From: a virus
Strand: one strand, 5' to 3'
Length of the DNA stretch: 23,186 nt
IMG/VR virus record: IMGVR_UViG_3300030202_002508
Span: 1 to 23,186 of that record
Below the pieces are notes generated by a model. That model saw nothing but the letters and a program-made list of their open reading frames with translations. It did not search any database and was not told the origin of the DNA. Positions within the stretch are counted from its first letter, which is position 1; the number at the start of each line of letters is the position of its first letter. This document shows, piece after piece, positions 8,821 to 16,127 of the stretch. Both the position numbers and the translations under genes were made by a program.

Positions 8821-9063
8821 ATGACTAATAAAGAAATGCAAATGATGGCAATGCAACTCCACAAACAACAAATGTTGGAGCAAAATGATGCATTAATAGG
8901 AGATGCATTGAATCAAGTAGCTACTGAAAACATTATGCTTAAGAATACTATTGAAAGCATGAAACTCAAAACCTCAAAACAAAACCTAATAAACCAAGGT
9001 AGAACTAAACCTGTAGATCTTAGTAAGAGAAGATCAGGTAAAAGAAAAGGAGGAACAATATAA
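8821..9063 (+). CDS. Small helical, basic-tailed protein (80 aa)
   Basis: Residues 1-50 are Met/Gln-rich and helical (MTNKEMQMMAMQLHKQQMLE), with spacing that suggests a coiled coil. Residues 55-80 are strongly basic (SKRRSGKRKGG), suggesting nucleic-acid contact or a disordered tail. No enzymatic motif is seen. It lies 30 nt behind a promoter-like palindrome and 13 nt before the first member of a five-gene paralog family. This could be a scaffold or minor virion protein; I do not recognise it. Confidence 0.75.
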   Translation: MTNKEMQMMAMQLHKQQMLEQNDALIGDALNQVATENIMLKNTIESMKLKTSKQNLINQGRTKPVDLSKRRSGKRKGGTI

Positions 9064-9076
9064 ATAAATATTTAAT

Positions 9077-9484
9077 ATGGCAACTACTACAGCAAGGTTA
9101 GTATTAGATAGTGCAGCCGGAAGTTTATTAACTTCTGTACTAGCTATTGATGATACAATGACTTTAACTAAACTTGGAAGTGCAACTGGCTTAGAAGCAA
9201 CAACAGGTTTGGCTAGACAAACATTTGCAGCAGCAACTGAAACAAAAGTTTTAGAGGCTGATGATTATACAGATAATAAGGCTGCAAAGTTATATATAAA
9301 GAATACAGATACTGGTGGTACAGACACTGTAAGAATACACATTGGTACTATTGGTTCATCAATAACTTTGGGTTGGTTAGATCCAGATGATTGGGCTCTT
9401 ATACCTTGGTCAGCAGCATCAGATATAAATGTAACATGTACATCTGCAACTACAATAGTTGAATGGATGTTATTTTATGAATAA
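9077..9484 (+). CDS. Small beta-rich virion protein, paralog family member 1
   Basis: A 135-aa protein and the most diverged member of a five-gene family. The shared plan is an N-terminus like MATxTAxLxL, a central strand with LYIKNTDTGGTDTVRIHIGT, then LDPDDWALIPWSAASDI. The (G/D)xxxWAL(I/F)PW segment is also found in the next two genes. Alternating hydrophobic residues and Thr/Ser/Gly richness indicate an all-beta fold without signal peptide or membrane segment. Head-decoration or fibre-associated roles are typical for such small repeated phage genes, but this is inference. The leader is a TAAA-type repeat. Confidence 0.8.
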   Translation: MATTTARLVLDSAAGSLLTSVLAIDDTMTLTKLGSATGLEATTGLARQTFAAATETKVLEADDYTDNKAAKLYIKNTDTGGTDTVRIHIGTIGSSITLGWLDPDDWALIPWSAASDINVTCTSATTIVEWMLFYE

Positions 9485-9501
9485 TAAATAAAAAATAAGA
9501 T

Positions 9502-9870
9502 ATGGCAACTTTAACAGCACAAGCAAGTTTAACAGTATCAGGAATATCATCAGATGATATTAATACTGGTTTGGTTTCTATGACACCTACTGTAACTGAA
9601 GGAGGTATTACAAGTGTATCTATTAGCACTAGATCTTCAGCAGGGGAAAAAATTCTTGAATCAGATCATTATGATTCTGGTACTACAGTATGGTTAAGAA
9701 ATAGAAGTACTACTGAAACAGTTACAATAGAAATAACATCTGGAACTGATGCTATAGTTTTAGGACCTTCAACATGGGCAGTGTTCCCATGGAAAGCAGC
9801 AACAGATATGCTTGCGTATTCAACAAATACAAGTGAAGAACCTATATTAGAAGTAGGTGTATTTTCATAA
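9502..9870 (+). CDS. Small beta-rich virion protein, paralog family member 2
   Basis: The 122-aa product starts MATLTAQASLTVSGIS and carries TVWLRNRSTTETVTIEITSG followed by LGPSTWAVFPWKAATDM and a final PILEVGVFS. It is closely related to the next gene along its whole length, clearly a local duplication that has since diverged. It has no Cys and no membrane segment. Its position 17 nt after member 1 with a TAAATAAA leader suggests strong co-expression, which would fit an abundant capsid-associated protein. Confidence 0.8.
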   Translation: MATLTAQASLTVSGISSDDINTGLVSMTPTVTEGGITSVSISTRSSAGEKILESDHYDSGTTVWLRNRSTTETVTIEITSGTDAIVLGPSTWAVFPWKAATDMLAYSTNTSEEPILEVGVFS

Positions 9871-9892
9871 TAAATAAATAAATAATAAAGAT

Positions 9893-10267
9893 ATGGCAAC
9901 GTTAACGGCAAAATTAGATTTAAGTGTTTCAGGAATAACTTCTGATGCAATTTCATTTACAGGTTTAACTCAAACTAAAACAGTATTAGCTGGTGGTATT
10001 ACCAGTAGAAAAATTGATGAAACAGCAACTGGTACAGCAACAGCAATTGTGGAGCAGTCTCATTATGCAGAAGGTACTATGATCTATTTAAAAAATAGAG
10101 GTACAGAAAATATAAATATAGAATTATCTGCTGGAGTAACTCAAATAGTATTAGGTGCTGGAGAATGGGCTCTTTTTCCATGGAAAGCTGCAGTTGATAT
10201 AGAAGCATTTTCTACAGCCGGTGGAGACGATCCTGTATTAGAAGTAGGAATATTTTCAGCAGCATAG
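9893..10267 (+). CDS. Small beta-rich virion protein, paralog family member 3
   Basis: The 124-aa product starts MATLTAKLDLSVSGIT and contains MIYLKNRGTENINIELSAG, LGAGEWALFPWKAAVDI and the ending PVLEVGIFS. The order of motifs matches member 2, so both share the same all-beta fold. Its leader holds three TAAA units, the clearest example of the repeat leader used in this family. The stop lies 3 nt before the next ATG (TM/coiled-coil gene). Function is inferred from context only. Confidence 0.8.
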   Translation: MATLTAKLDLSVSGITSDAISFTGLTQTKTVLAGGITSRKIDETATGTATAIVEQSHYAEGTMIYLKNRGTENINIELSAGVTQIVLGAGEWALFPWKAAVDIEAFSTAGGDDPVLEVGIFSAA

Positions 10268-10270
10268 ATT

Positions 10271-10555
10271 ATGGGAAAAGAACTATCAGAAGATTCAAAG
10301 TTTGAGGTAAGTGTAAAAACACTTGGTGGAATAGGATTTCTAATTACTACTTTAGTAAGTATGTGGTTTGTATTACAAGCAGATATTGCTGAAGCTAAAG
10401 AGTTACCAGCTCCTCCTGATCCTGAAGTAACAAGAATGGAGTTTGATATGAAAGATAAAAATATAAGGTTAACAATAGAGAATACAGCAGAAGATGTAGA
10501 AGAGTTAAAAGATAGACTTATTAGGATAGAAGATAAAATAGATGACATGAGATGA
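10271..10555 (+). CDS. Single-TM protein with C-terminal coiled coil (94 aa)
   Basis: Residues ~17-37 (TLGGIGFLITTLVSMWFVLQ) form one membrane span. A Pro-rich linker (PAPPDPEV) and a charged heptad helix (residues ~58-94, ENTAEDVEELKDRLIRIEDK) follow. There is no cleavable signal peptide. This layout occurs in phage accessory membrane or lysis proteins such as holin partners and i-spanin-like proteins, but no family assignment is safe. Its stop overlaps the start of the thioredoxin-like gene (ATGA), so the two are translationally coupled. Confidence 0.75.
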   Translation: MGKELSEDSKFEVSVKTLGGIGFLITTLVSMWFVLQADIAEAKELPAPPDPEVTRMEFDMKDKNIRLTIENTAEDVEELKDRLIRIEDKIDDMR

Positions 10556-10917
10556 AATGGATACTTATTATATGTTTAATGTTTTCTTATATGTGTTTTG
10601 GTCAACAAATGTTAACTGATAAAACATTTAGTGATAGTCAAGAAGGTGTCACAGTTGTAGAATTTTGGGCTAATTGGAATTCAGCAAATGAATGTGTTTG
10701 GTTAGAAAGTATAGAAGATGCAGAGGTATATAGAATAGATCTTGATACTGATGCTGCTAAAGAAAACAAGATAACAGTACTACCAACTGTTATAGTATTT
10801 GATGATGGTGAAGAAGTAGAAAGGTATGAAGGAGACATATCTTTTAGTTTGTGTCCAGATAAAACACCTAAAAAAGTACAAAAAGAGATTAATGAATTAA
10901 TATTAGATAAATTTTAA
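10552..10917 (+). CDS. Exported thioredoxin-fold protein lacking the CxxC active site
   Basis: Signal peptide residues 1-17 (cleavage before QQ, typical of Bacteroidota). The mature part has the thioredoxin core: VTVVEFWANW (strand 2), the active-site turn, then VLPTVIVFDDG with the conserved cis-Pro (P78) and a following beta hairpin. The position of the redox motif WCGPC reads WNSAN, so both cysteines are Asn (N43, N46); C48 lies just after. It therefore should not act as a disulfide reductase. It could be a chaperone or binding module in the periplasm. The ATG overlaps the previous stop; a 32-aa Cys-rich ORF follows 1 nt after its stop. Confidence 0.8.
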   Translation: MKWILIICLMFSYMCFGQQMLTDKTFSDSQEGVTVVEFWANWNSANECVWLESIEDAEVYRIDLDTDAAKENKITVLPTVIVFDDGEEVERYEGDISFSLCPDKTPKKVQKEINELILDKF

Positions 10918-10918
10918 A

Positions 10919-11017
10919 ATGAAAAAATTTTTATGTAAATTATTATGTATAGTTACTTTTAACTATGTGTGTTTAAAATGGTGTGGTACGTCATGCTGTA
11001 AAGATAAGTGTAAATAA
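10919..11017 (+). CDS. Cys-rich exported micro-peptide (32 aa)
   Basis: The peptide has 7 Cys in 32 residues: the N-terminal MKKFLCKLLCIVTF is a short basic-hydrophobic helix, and the tail KWCGTSCCKDKCK holds most of the rest. The start ATG is one base after the thioredoxin-like stop, consistent with coupling. It may be a small membrane-anchored or exported metal-binding or disulfide peptide. No family is recognised, and at this length the call rests on tight packing and composition. Confidence 0.45.
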   Translation: MKKFLCKLLCIVTFNYVCLKWCGTSCCKDKCK

Positions 11018-11033
11018 ATAAATAAATAATAAT

Positions 11034-11399
11034 ATGGCAACCTTAACAAGTATATTACAACTTTCAACAACTGGTGTGGCTAAAGACGGTTTGAATATAA
11101 CCTATTCTAATATAGCTAATACTAAGAATCCTGCTATTCAAACTAGTACAGCAACTGTTGCAACAGGAGCTGATACAAGTATTGTTACTCCTGCAGCTTC
11201 AAATGCAGCATATGTATATGTATGCAATAAAGATGCAACTAATTTTGTAAAAGTAAAATTAGGTGGTAGTGAATTGCTAAGAGTGGGTCCAGGAGAGGCT
11301 AACTTATTTTGTGTACACAGCAATAATGCATGTGCACTAAGAGCTGACACCGCTGAATGCAAAGTTGAATTCGGATACTGGACATTTGACAAGTATTAA
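11034..11399 (+). CDS. Small beta-rich virion protein, paralog family member 4
   Basis: The 121-aa product begins MATLTSILQLSTTGVAKDG. Its central AYVYVCNKDATNFVKVKLGG leads to LLRVGPGEANLFCVHSN and an aromatic end, EFGYWTFDKY. It shares the N-terminus and the GPGE turn with members 1-3, but belongs with member 5 in a second subgroup that has IAN(T/V)KNPA and an FxWxxxKY-like end. No export signal. The leader contains tandem TAAA units. Probable structural protein, by context. Confidence 0.8.
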   Translation: MATLTSILQLSTTGVAKDGLNITYSNIANTKNPAIQTSTATVATGADTSIVTPAASNAAYVYVCNKDATNFVKVKLGGSELLRVGPGEANLFCVHSNNACALRADTAECKVEFGYWTFDKY

Positions 11400-11419
11400 T
11401 AAAAAATAATTTTTAAGAA

Positions 11420-11791
11420 ATGGGAACTTTAACAAGTGTAATTCAATTATCAACTTCTGGTATAGCAACGGATAAAGCAAGATTTAGTACATCTAAAATA
11501 GCTAACGTAAAAAATCCTGCTACACAAACAGGAGCTCTATCTATATCAACTATAGCTACAATAGCTACAGCACCTTCTGGAGCTACAGCTAGTGATGGTT
11601 TATATATGTATATACATAACACAGATGCAAGTAATTTTTTAGTTGTAACATTTGGTTCTACTAGTACCTTAAAGATTGGACCTGGAGAAACTAGTTTTTT
11701 CTGTGTTCATGACGGTATAGCTGTAAAAGGTACTGCTAGTGCTGGAACTGTGAAGATAGAGTATGGTACTTGGACTTTAAGCAAATACTAA
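11420..11791 (+). CDS. Small beta-rich virion protein, paralog family member 5
   Basis: The 123-aa product begins MGTLTSVIQLSTSGIATDK and has the motif order of member 4: IANVKNPATQT, LYMYIHNTDASNFLVVTFGS, LKIGPGETSFFCVHDG and the end EYGTWTLSKY. The two are a diverged duplicate pair. The IHNTDASNF and GPGE motifs resemble small phage beta-proteins with surface-exposed turns. It lies 5 nt before the T9SS-cargo gene, which may share its transcript. Confidence 0.8.
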   Translation: MGTLTSVIQLSTSGIATDKARFSTSKIANVKNPATQTGALSISTIATIATAPSGATASDGLYMYIHNTDASNFLVVTFGSTSTLKIGPGETSFFCVHDGIAVKGTASAGTVKIEYGTWTLSKY

Positions 11792-11795
11792 AAAC

Positions 11796-14795
11796 ATGAA
11801 TAAATTTATACAAATATTAATCATATTTGTATTATTTATTTCTAGTGGTGTGTACGCACAAGATTCATGGATAAACATACAATTACAAACAGATAATTAT
11901 CCTGAAGAAACATCATGGGAAATATTTAATATTAGTGGTGATACAATAGCTGCTAATGATTCTACTTTAGCAGAACTTACATTATACGATACTATTATAG
12001 ACCTATCAGCAGAAGAATACATTATTCAATTAAATGATGAATATGGTGATGGTTTAGCTGCTTCTCAATGGGGTGGTACAGATGGTTGGTTTCTTATACA
12101 AAACGAATGTCAAGATACATTATTTTATGCAGAAGGTGACTTTGGCTTACAGTTAGTAGATACATTAACTATAGCTCCTTGTGCACCTCCTCTTTCAGGA
12201 TGTATAGATTCTTTAGCAATAAACTTTAATCCTGCTGCAACTGTGAATGATGACTCATGTGAGTATCCAGGTTGTAATGGGATTCTTACTTCTGGTGCAT
12301 ATGATATATGTATAGGAGGTGGAACACAAACACAAATAATATTTGAATGGACATTAGATGATTACAATCCTAATTGTGAAGTAGTTAATGTTATTATATC
12401 AAACGAGCAAGGAATAGGTCCTCTAAACTTTGCACCAGCACCAGTAAATAATTTTGGATTTATAGCAGGTAATGGACAGATGCCACCTAATTGGAGTGTA
12501 GAACACTACTTACAATTAGAGTTTGCAGATGGTTCTATGTCAGACACAATAACACATATACCTAATCCTTGTATTGCTGGTTGCACAGATCCTACACAAA
12601 TATCTTATAATCCTTGGGCAACATTTGATGATGGTACTTGTACTGGAACATCTTGTGATACTACTTCTCAGTATCAAATTACAATGGAAATTATGTTTGA
12701 TAACTGGCCTGGTGAAACAGGTTGGACTATGGTAACTAATTCAGGACCAGGTGTAGAAATGCCTGATGGATCATATAACTTTCAAGATATAGGACAAACA
12801 TATACATATACTTTTTGTGTAGATCAAAATGCACCGTGGGAATTAATTGTTTCAGATACTTATGGTGATGGTATGGCAGGATCTACTTCAGGTGGTAATA
12901 TGGATGGAACAATTGTAGTTTATGATTGTGCAGGAGATACTTTGTGGAATATGGATAATCCAGCGTTTGGTAATGTGTTATATTCAGGAGCACAAAATGC
13001 AAACCCTTGTCCTACTGTACCAACAATACCTGGTTGTATAGATGATGATTATGTTGAGTTTAATCCAGAAGCTAATGAAGATGACTATTCATGTGCTACA
13101 TTACACACATATGGTTGTACTAATCCTAATGCTTTTAACTATAATCCAGATGCAACTATGATGGATTTAGTTCCTGATTGTAATTATGAATTATGGATAG
13201 GTGATGCAGGTGGTGATGGCTGGGGTAATTCTTATTTAGGAATTATGCAAAATGGACTTATGCTTGGTACATACACAATGGGTCCAGGTTCTTATGAACA
13301 AACATTTGATCTTATATTAGATCCAGGTGTACCAGTTGAAGTATATTACTTTGAGGTAGGAGGGCCACAACAACCACCTCAAGAGATAGAGTTTCAAACT
13401 TGGCATAACTCATTTAAGTTAACTAATGCTAATGGTGTTGAGTTAATGTATGAAGGTTATAATCCATTTGCTGATAATGGTCAAGGTGCTTTGCAAAACT
13501 TTACGTCTCCTTTCTGGACAAAGTACATAGCTGTACCTTTTTGTGGCACATACTGTATACCAACAGTTGTTGGTTGTTTAGATCCAACAGCATATAATTA
13601 TAATGAAGAAGCTAACACTGACGACGGTTCTTGTGAAGCTATTGTAGAGGGTTGTACAAATGATTTAGCATTCAATTATAATCCAGATGCTAATGTAGAT
13701 GATGATTCTTGTGTAGCTCTTGTAGTTGGATGTACTGACTCTACTGCTTGGAATTATAATGCAGATGCAAATGAAGATGATGGTGCTTGTATATATTTAG
13801 GATGCACTGATTCTTCAGCATGTAACTATAACCCTGGTGCAAATGCAGACAGTGGAGGATGTACTTATGCTGATCAATATTATAACTGTAGTGATGTATG
13901 TATAAATGATACTGACTCAGATGGAATTTGTGATGAGCTTGAAATACTAGGATGCACTAGTGTAGCTGCTATTAACTATATGCCGGAAGCTACAGATGAT
14001 GATGGCAGTTGTGTAGGTATAATATATGGTTGTACAGACCCTACTGCTTTTAATTATGACGCTACAGCTAATACAGACAATGGTTCATGTGTATCTGTAA
14101 TATATGGTTGTATAGATGATACAGCATTTAATTATGATCCGGCTGCTAATACAGATAACGGAACTTGTATAGAGTTTGTATATGGTTGTACTGATACTAC
14201 AGCTCTTAATTTTGATCCGCTAGCAAATACATTAGATAATTCTTGTTGTTATCTTGGAGGATGTACAGATAGCACTGCACTAAACTATGATGAAGATGCA
14301 TGTTTTGATGATGGAAGTTGTATAGTTATAATAGAAGGGTGTGCTGATCCTAATGCATATAACTATGATCCGCTAGTTAACTTACCAGATAACTCTACTT
14401 GTCTCTATAATGCTGGTTGCTATGGTGGTCCAGGAGAACCCTATTGGTTAAATGATCCTTGTTATGCTTGGGTTATAGATATAGATAGTTACTGTTGTAC
14501 AAATTTATGGGATGAGACTTGTCAATCTATGTATAATTATTGTGAAGACGGTTGGCCTGTTAGCATAGACGAGTTATCAGGTAGTGATATAATTGTTTAT
14601 CCTAATCCTACAGCAAATACTTTTACTATAGAAACAAGATTAAATGTTGATGTAGAACTATATAATATAGTAGGTGAACTTATAAAAACAGATAATATAA
14701 AAAGAATAGATTTATCAGATTATCCTAATGGAATATATAATTTGATTATTACGTATGATAAAATAAGAATAACTAAAAAGATAATTAAACTATAA
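11796..14795 (+). CDS. Secreted Cys-repeat protein with T9SS type A sorting domain
   Basis: Signal peptide residues 1-21 (cleavage VYA-Q). Two domains related to each other (~25-115 and ~290-385) each carry a TxNYPxETxW-type start and a D-x-YGDG turn; a third (~465-560) carries GDAGGDGWGNS. Fourteen repeats of the form GCTDPTAFNY(D/N)..AN.DDGSC run from residue 135 to ~870, densest after ~593; their Asp-rich loops and the thrombospondin-3-like DTDSDGICDE (~705) suggest calcium binding. The last ~75 residues (VYPNPTANTF, LYNIVGELIKT, PNGIYNLII, ending KKIIKL) are a type A T9SS C-terminal domain. Host T9SS would move it across the outer membrane and probably attach it to the surface. The next gene (beta-barrel) overlaps by 1 nt. 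Finding such cargo on a phage is unusual; envelope alteration or receptor masking are possible roles. Confidence 0.9.
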   Translation: MNKFIQILIIFVLFISSGVYAQDSWINIQLQTDNYPEETSWEIFNISGDTIAANDSTLAELTLYDTIIDLSAEEYIIQLNDEYGDGLAASQWGGTDGWFLIQNECQDTLFYAEGDFGLQLVDTLTIAPCAPPLSGCIDSLAINFNPAATVNDDSCEYPGCNGILTSGAYDICIGGGTQTQIIFEWTLDDYNPNCEVVNVIISNEQGIGPLNFAPAPVNNFGFIAGNGQMPPNWSVEHYLQLEFADGSMSDTITHIPNPCIAGCTDPTQISYNPWATFDDGTCTGTSCDTTSQYQITMEIMFDNWPGETGWTMVTNSGPGVEMPDGSYNFQDIGQTYTYTFCVDQNAPWELIVSDTYGDGMAGSTSGGNMDGTIVVYDCAGDTLWNMDNPAFGNVLYSGAQNANPCPTVPTIPGCIDDDYVEFNPEANEDDYSCATLHTYGCTNPNAFNYNPDATMMDLVPDCNYELWIGDAGGDGWGNSYLGIMQNGLMLGTYTMGPGSYEQTFDLILDPGVPVEVYYFEVGGPQQPPQEIEFQTWHNSFKLTNANGVELMYEGYNPFADNGQGALQNFTSPFWTKYIAVPFCGTYCIPTVVGCLDPTAYNYNEEANTDDGSCEAIVEGCTNDLAFNYNPDANVDDDSCVALVVGCTDSTAWNYNADANEDDGACIYLGCTDSSACNYNPGANADSGGCTYADQYYNCSDVCINDTDSDGICDELEILGCTSVAAINYMPEATDDDGSCVGIIYGCTDPTAFNYDATANTDNGSCVSVIYGCIDDTAFNYDPAANTDNGTCIEFVYGCTDTTALNFDPLANTLDNSCCYLGGCTDSTALNYDEDACFDDGSCIVIIEGCADPNAYNYDPLVNLPDNSTCLYNAGCYGGPGEPYWLNDPCYAWVIDIDSYCCTNLWDETCQSMYNYCEDGWPVSIDELSGSDIIVYPNPTANTFTIETRLNVDVELYNIVGELIKTDNIKRIDLSDYPNGIYNLIITYDKIRITKKIIKL

Positions 14796-15853
14796 TGAGA
14801 GCGGTTCTTTACATATTATTACTTCTATCATTTACGATAAATGCACAAGAAGAAAGCAAGTTTAAAAAAGAACTTAAGAAAACTTTTAAATTTTCTACAT
14901 TCTATGCTGCAGTAAACGGTGGTACTTCTATTTCAGATCAGAATACATATTCTATATTAGATGGACTTCAAACCGATGTAATAGAAACTCCATTTGATTA
15001 CGCACTAACTCTAGGTGTAAGAAAGATACAGAGATTTGGATACGAGAATAAAGCTAACACATTTAAGGATGGTACAGAGTCTTCTTACTCTGATGCCGCT
15101 ACTATTGGACGAACTAAAGGCTTTGAGTTTTTATTTGAGATAGATTACAAAAGACAACAAGGTGACTCTTATGTAGACCAACATCATTTCTTACGATACC
15201 TAGCAGACAAATGGGTTGTTAAAATAGAGTATCTACAAGATGGTTTTGCTGATGTAGAATACATGGAAGCATCACAACGATATAGACAAAAGATAGGCAA
15301 GAGATTTTCACTTACAGCAGGGACAGCACAAAGGATCTCCGAACCATATGGTTATGATCCCTTAGCTGAGTGGGTGTTATCTAATGGAAACATACACTAC
15401 ACAAACCTTGCTCTAGAAGAAGGGTACACCATTGCATTTGACCCAGCAGGAATAGAGTATCTATCTCCTAATGGATCTGTTGCAGCTACAAGTACAGAAG
15501 TCTGGGAAGAGGTTGTTATACCTCAAGTTATAGATGACTATGTTAAAGCAAGCAAAGATGCACTCCCTGTACAATGGTGTCACTCTCTTGTGGTAGGTCT
15601 TGATTATTACTACTACACTAAGAAGATCTGGTTACATTCATGGGCTAACGTGCTCCCTTATCACCTCAATACCGGGGGTGAATACTCATATCATAATTTC
15701 AATGGTGGTAACTGGATAGATTATTCTGGAGGATTAATTTTTGGATACAAGATTAATAGAAACCTAGGAATCTTTATTGAAGGTAAATATAACAAGTACT
15801 GGAATAGAGATTGGCATGGCTTCAAGTTTGGAATAAATTATATCATTCTTTAA
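14795..15853 (+). CDS. Probable outer-membrane beta-barrel protein (352 aa)
   Basis: Signal peptide residues 1-17 (NA-Q cleavage). The mature chain has many amphipathic strands with aromatic girdles, e.g. ALTLGVRKIQRFGYENKA, FEFLFEIDYKRQQG, LVVGLDYYYYTKKIWLHSW. It ends with regular ~10-residue strands: GGLIFGYKINR, LGIFIEGKYNK and the final FKFGINYIIL, whose C-terminal hydrophobic strand is typical of outer-membrane barrels. The start overlaps the stop of the T9SS cargo gene by one base, so the two products are made together. It may be a phage-supplied outer-membrane protein acting on host envelope or receptor; no named family is claimed. Confidence 0.75.
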   Translation: MRAVLYILLLLSFTINAQEESKFKKELKKTFKFSTFYAAVNGGTSISDQNTYSILDGLQTDVIETPFDYALTLGVRKIQRFGYENKANTFKDGTESSYSDAATIGRTKGFEFLFEIDYKRQQGDSYVDQHHFLRYLADKWVVKIEYLQDGFADVEYMEASQRYRQKIGKRFSLTAGTAQRISEPYGYDPLAEWVLSNGNIHYTNLALEEGYTIAFDPAGIEYLSPNGSVAATSTEVWEEVVIPQVIDDYVKASKDALPVQWCHSLVVGLDYYYYTKKIWLHSWANVLPYHLNTGGEYSYHNFNGGNWIDYSGGLIFGYKINRNLGIFIEGKYNKYWNRDWHGFKFGINYIIL

Positions 15854-15867
15854 TTTCTAGGTATTTT

Positions 15868-15884
15868 TTTGTATATTATTATAT
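15868..15884 (+). promoter_or_regulatory. Promoter-like motif, copy 4
   Basis: TTTGTATATTATTATAT preceded by a T-run repeats the TTTGTATATTAT core of the divergent promoter at nt 7463. It lies 32 nt before the ATG at 15903 and directly after the beta-barrel gene. It probably starts the transcript of the small-protein block to 20305. Confidence 0.5.
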
Positions 15885-15902
15885 AACCAAAACCGTATTT
15901 AT

Positions 15903-16052
15903 ATGAACTGGATAAACAGTTGGCGTGAAGGTAACAAGAAGAATATTGTTAATTTCACATTTAGATTTGGGGTATTAACCCTATTAGAATTAAATTGGAA
16001 CCCGAAGAAAAGCTTCAGGTTTATAGTATTAAACTTTGGATTTGAAATATAA
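15903..16052 (+). CDS. Small beta-type protein of unknown function (49 aa)
   Basis: ATG start 32 nt behind a promoter-like motif. The product begins MNWINSWREGNKKNIVNFTF and continues with alternating hydrophobic residues and aromatics (FRFIVLNFGFEI at the end). There is no signal peptide. It overlaps the next micro-ORF by one base (TAATG). The opposite-strand frame here is open but has no supporting context. I do not recognise a family. Confidence 0.55.
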   Translation: MNWINSWREGNKKNIVNFTFRFGVLTLLELNWNPKKSFRFIVLNFGFEI

Positions 16053-16123
16053 TGTGTCCGTGCCCAATATGTGTTATAGTAGCAGCTGTTGCTGTAATAA
16101 GTTATAAGGTAATTAAAAGATAA
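16052..16123 (+). CDS. CPCPIC membrane micro-peptide (23 aa)
   Basis: MCPCPICVIVAAVAVISYKV followed by IKR: three Cys at the N-terminus (C2, C4, C7), then a membrane-length hydrophobic stretch and a basic end. The start overlaps the previous stop (TAATG) and the next gene begins 4 nt after the stop, so the ORF fits perfectly into the chain. Possible metal-binding membrane peptide; very short, so unproven. Confidence 0.45.
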   Translation: MCPCPICVIVAAVAVISYKVIKR

Positions 16124-16127
16124 TGTT

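Noticed and set aside
13573-14400. Possible CRISPR or DNA tandem-repeat array
   Set aside because: The periodicity comes from protein repeats (GCTDPTAFNY type) with variable codons and in-frame spacing; there are no conserved DNA repeats with unique spacers.
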